Below, piece after piece: positions 62,111 through 64,000 of a stretch of DNA of 64,000 nucleotides (position 1 is its first letter; the number at the start of each line of letters is the position of its first letter). The notes under the pieces were generated by a model. The model searched no databases, was not told the origin of the DNA, and saw only the letters and a program-made list of their open reading frames with translations. A program made the translations under genes and the position numbers. The stretch covers positions 1,900,501 to 1,964,500 of the forward strand of contig JAJFZO010000094.1 in assembly GCA_021397835.1 (NCBI GenBank), read 5' to 3'. The stretch comes from Moringa oleifera (Eukaryota > Streptophyta > Magnoliopsida > Brassicales > Moringaceae).

Positions 62111-62690
62111 TTTATGGCAAAGTCAAGTCTATAAGCATAAATCTTTTATTACAAGAAGCTATAAATATCTTGGGAGTCAATTGTGGTTCCTGTGGAGCAT
62201 GCTTATATCCTCTTCATCAACTAAGACTTAAGAGTCAAGCCTTTATGTTTGGTTTTGTCTTTCAAGTATAAGCTGCCTAAAAAGATTATCAGATTTTCCC
62301 CTTTAGCTATCCCTTTCTCTTGGATGTCATAATAATTTGAGGTCATGCTATTGGGACTACTGTTACCAAGCTTGAATCAAACTATCATATTACCCATTTA
62401 GATTACTTGTTAGAACTTAGGCTCAAATGTGAAGACATCCAAAACTAAGGTAGAGAAAGCTTTCTGCATTTCATATTTCACTGAAACAATTGATTTTAGA
62501 AAGCCATCTCACATGCATGTGTAGTCCCATATCTTTTGGGCTAACCTATGGTATCATTTGGTAAGGTTCACGTTTATAAAAAATGACAACAAAGTTTCCT
62601 TCTTTTTTCTTGTTGTATTTTTCAATATGCAGAAGAAAACAAAAAAGAGAATCTTTGGTGACAGCGGTTGTTATATATGATTAGTTACAA
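62111..62690 (+). pseudogene. Third EMC10 exon 5 fragment, decayed
   Basis: About 62156-62230 corresponds to EMC10 exon 5 and the 52541-52612 copy. It has an acceptor changed from acag to acaa, a small insertion in the tail (cctcttcatcaactaagactt) and a destroyed donor. Downstream intron 5 homology continues to about 62,690. The long upstream intron part present at 50.6-52.4 kb is deleted here. Confidence 0.75.
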
Positions 62691-62949
62691 GAAGTGTAAG
62701 ATTAAACACATTGCCACGGACAACAAAAGATATTACTTATTAATTGTAATTTGATAAAATTATTATTGACTTCTAATATTATATATCATATATTATCATA
62801 TAACATTAATATAAAATATAAAAAAATATTAATTTTCAAAAATAAAAGGTAATTTAGTTATACAAATGTGAATATAAGAAAGCGTTTGTATCACGCATGA
62901 GCTATCAAACTTTGAATTTTTCAATAAAGTTCAATTTCAATCATTCCGA

Positions 62950-64000
62950 TCTCAATGAATAGAAGAAAGTGAGCTTAGTTTATATTTTTTTGCTTTCACT
63001 TTTCATGTGCAAATATCTTTGTTTGATATTCATGTAGTTGGAACACATATAATTTTTTATATTTTATTTAAAATTGATAATTTTTAATTAAAAAAAGTAA
63101 ATATTTAGTTTTTACTGCTATTTATATGGTAAGTTTTAATTTTCATTTGTGCCTAATTTAGGATACTTATGATTTTTTAAAAAATTTATATCACTTTTAA
63201 CATTTTGATGTTTTAAAATATTTTAAAGCAAATATTTTATTGCTTTTATTTTTCTATTATCTATCAACTTCTTCATTGGTATGCTAAATCCAAACTAAAA
63301 CAATATCAAAAGAGGCATATATTTGTGGAGCATCACAAGCCCTTCCTTAGTCATCTATAGTCCCACAAAAGCCCTTCATGGTATCTTTGAAGATGTTGAA
63401 GAGCCCAAATTCCATCGGCCTGCCAACAACCACGCACTGAGAAATTTTGTTATCTACCTTTTCTCCATCCATTATTTTTCAGGGGTATCGGCACAGACTC
63501 GCAGCAAATTTCATTCAGAGGGACATGCATTGAATAAATGAACTGCAGAGGAGAGGGAGGGGCCTCGAGCATGAAGCTGCTGATATCATCAGTCTGAATC
63601 CAATCTTCCTCTGGGTAAGTTATCAGCTCTTTACATCCATTCGAGTGCAAGTAAGAACATATGTATGTCAGGTTTTACAACTCTAACACATGGAACGATT
63701 AATTGCACAATGATTTGGAGACTCTTCTGGAAGACGAACGCAGACCCAAGATCTTTGAAAGAACTAGTGCAATGGAACTTCCAAGTTCAAAATGGTTGTT
63801 AATAATATTGGCATACCACCCAAATCTTGGCAGGGTAGTTGTACATGACATGAGTGATTAATTCTTTGTTGTTGCAGTCCTCAATCACTTGCTGCAAGAG
63901 CTAGCTCAGGCGTTTGGGACAAGAACTTAGGACAATTGACCAGTCTCTACGCTTGCTTAAGAATGACACTTTCCCTTCTAGCAGCCAGAACAATAATAAT
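62950..64000 (+). pseudogene. Second plus-strand copy of the unknown small gene, decayed and cut by window end
   Basis: An exon 1 counterpart (ATGAATAGAAGAAA then gtgagc) lies at about 62957. Exon 2 is at about 63495-63614 and carries an early TGA after FIQRDMH. Exon 3 begins near 63720 and has a frameshift. Exon 4 starts after gttgcag near 63878 and contains a stop after LQEL. The Asn-coding tail (aacaataataat) runs off the window. The order matches the gene at 53413. Confidence 0.75.

Overview
The window is nuclear DNA from a flowering plant, most likely a eudicot. It is AT-rich, its genes are split by long introns, it holds plant-type transposon debris, and its proteins (plastid acetyl-CoA carboxylase BCCP, TIC20-II, LUC7, EMC10, DUF538) are recognisable from plant families. 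All homology calls come from reading translations; no database search was possible.

Layout. 1-2640 is mostly AT-rich with no firm gene. 3024-8400 (+) is a seven-exon plastid BCCP gene. 11724-12863 (+) is a two-exon DUF538 secretory protein gene. 16811-18250 (+) is a decayed Mutator-like (MULE) transposase. 20499-21116 (+) is an intronless TIC20-II gene. 23024-30429 (-) is a thirteen-exon LUC7-like U1 snRNP gene ending in an RS domain. 30430-37382 is AT-rich intergenic DNA. 37383-47790 (+) is an eight-exon EMC10 gene whose introns carry several L1-type LINE fragments, a 31-base G tract and a 548-bp tandem duplication.

The last 16 kb (about 47.96-64.0 kb) is a nested segmental duplication. A piece of EMC10 (exon 5 plus flanking introns) lies between two inverted copies of a small gene family I do not recognise. 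One copy (53413-55329, +) gives a four-exon model with consistent phases and a predicted 132-aa protein. The block recurs in decayed form from 60.4 kb to the window end. Between the blocks lies a broken minus-strand calreticulin-like gene, with another partial copy of the unknown gene inside it.

The intact genes are unrelated housekeeping genes serving different compartments: plastid lipid synthesis, plastid protein import, ER membrane-protein insertion and nuclear splicing. The strongest candidate for something undescribed is the small duplicated gene family at the right-hand end.
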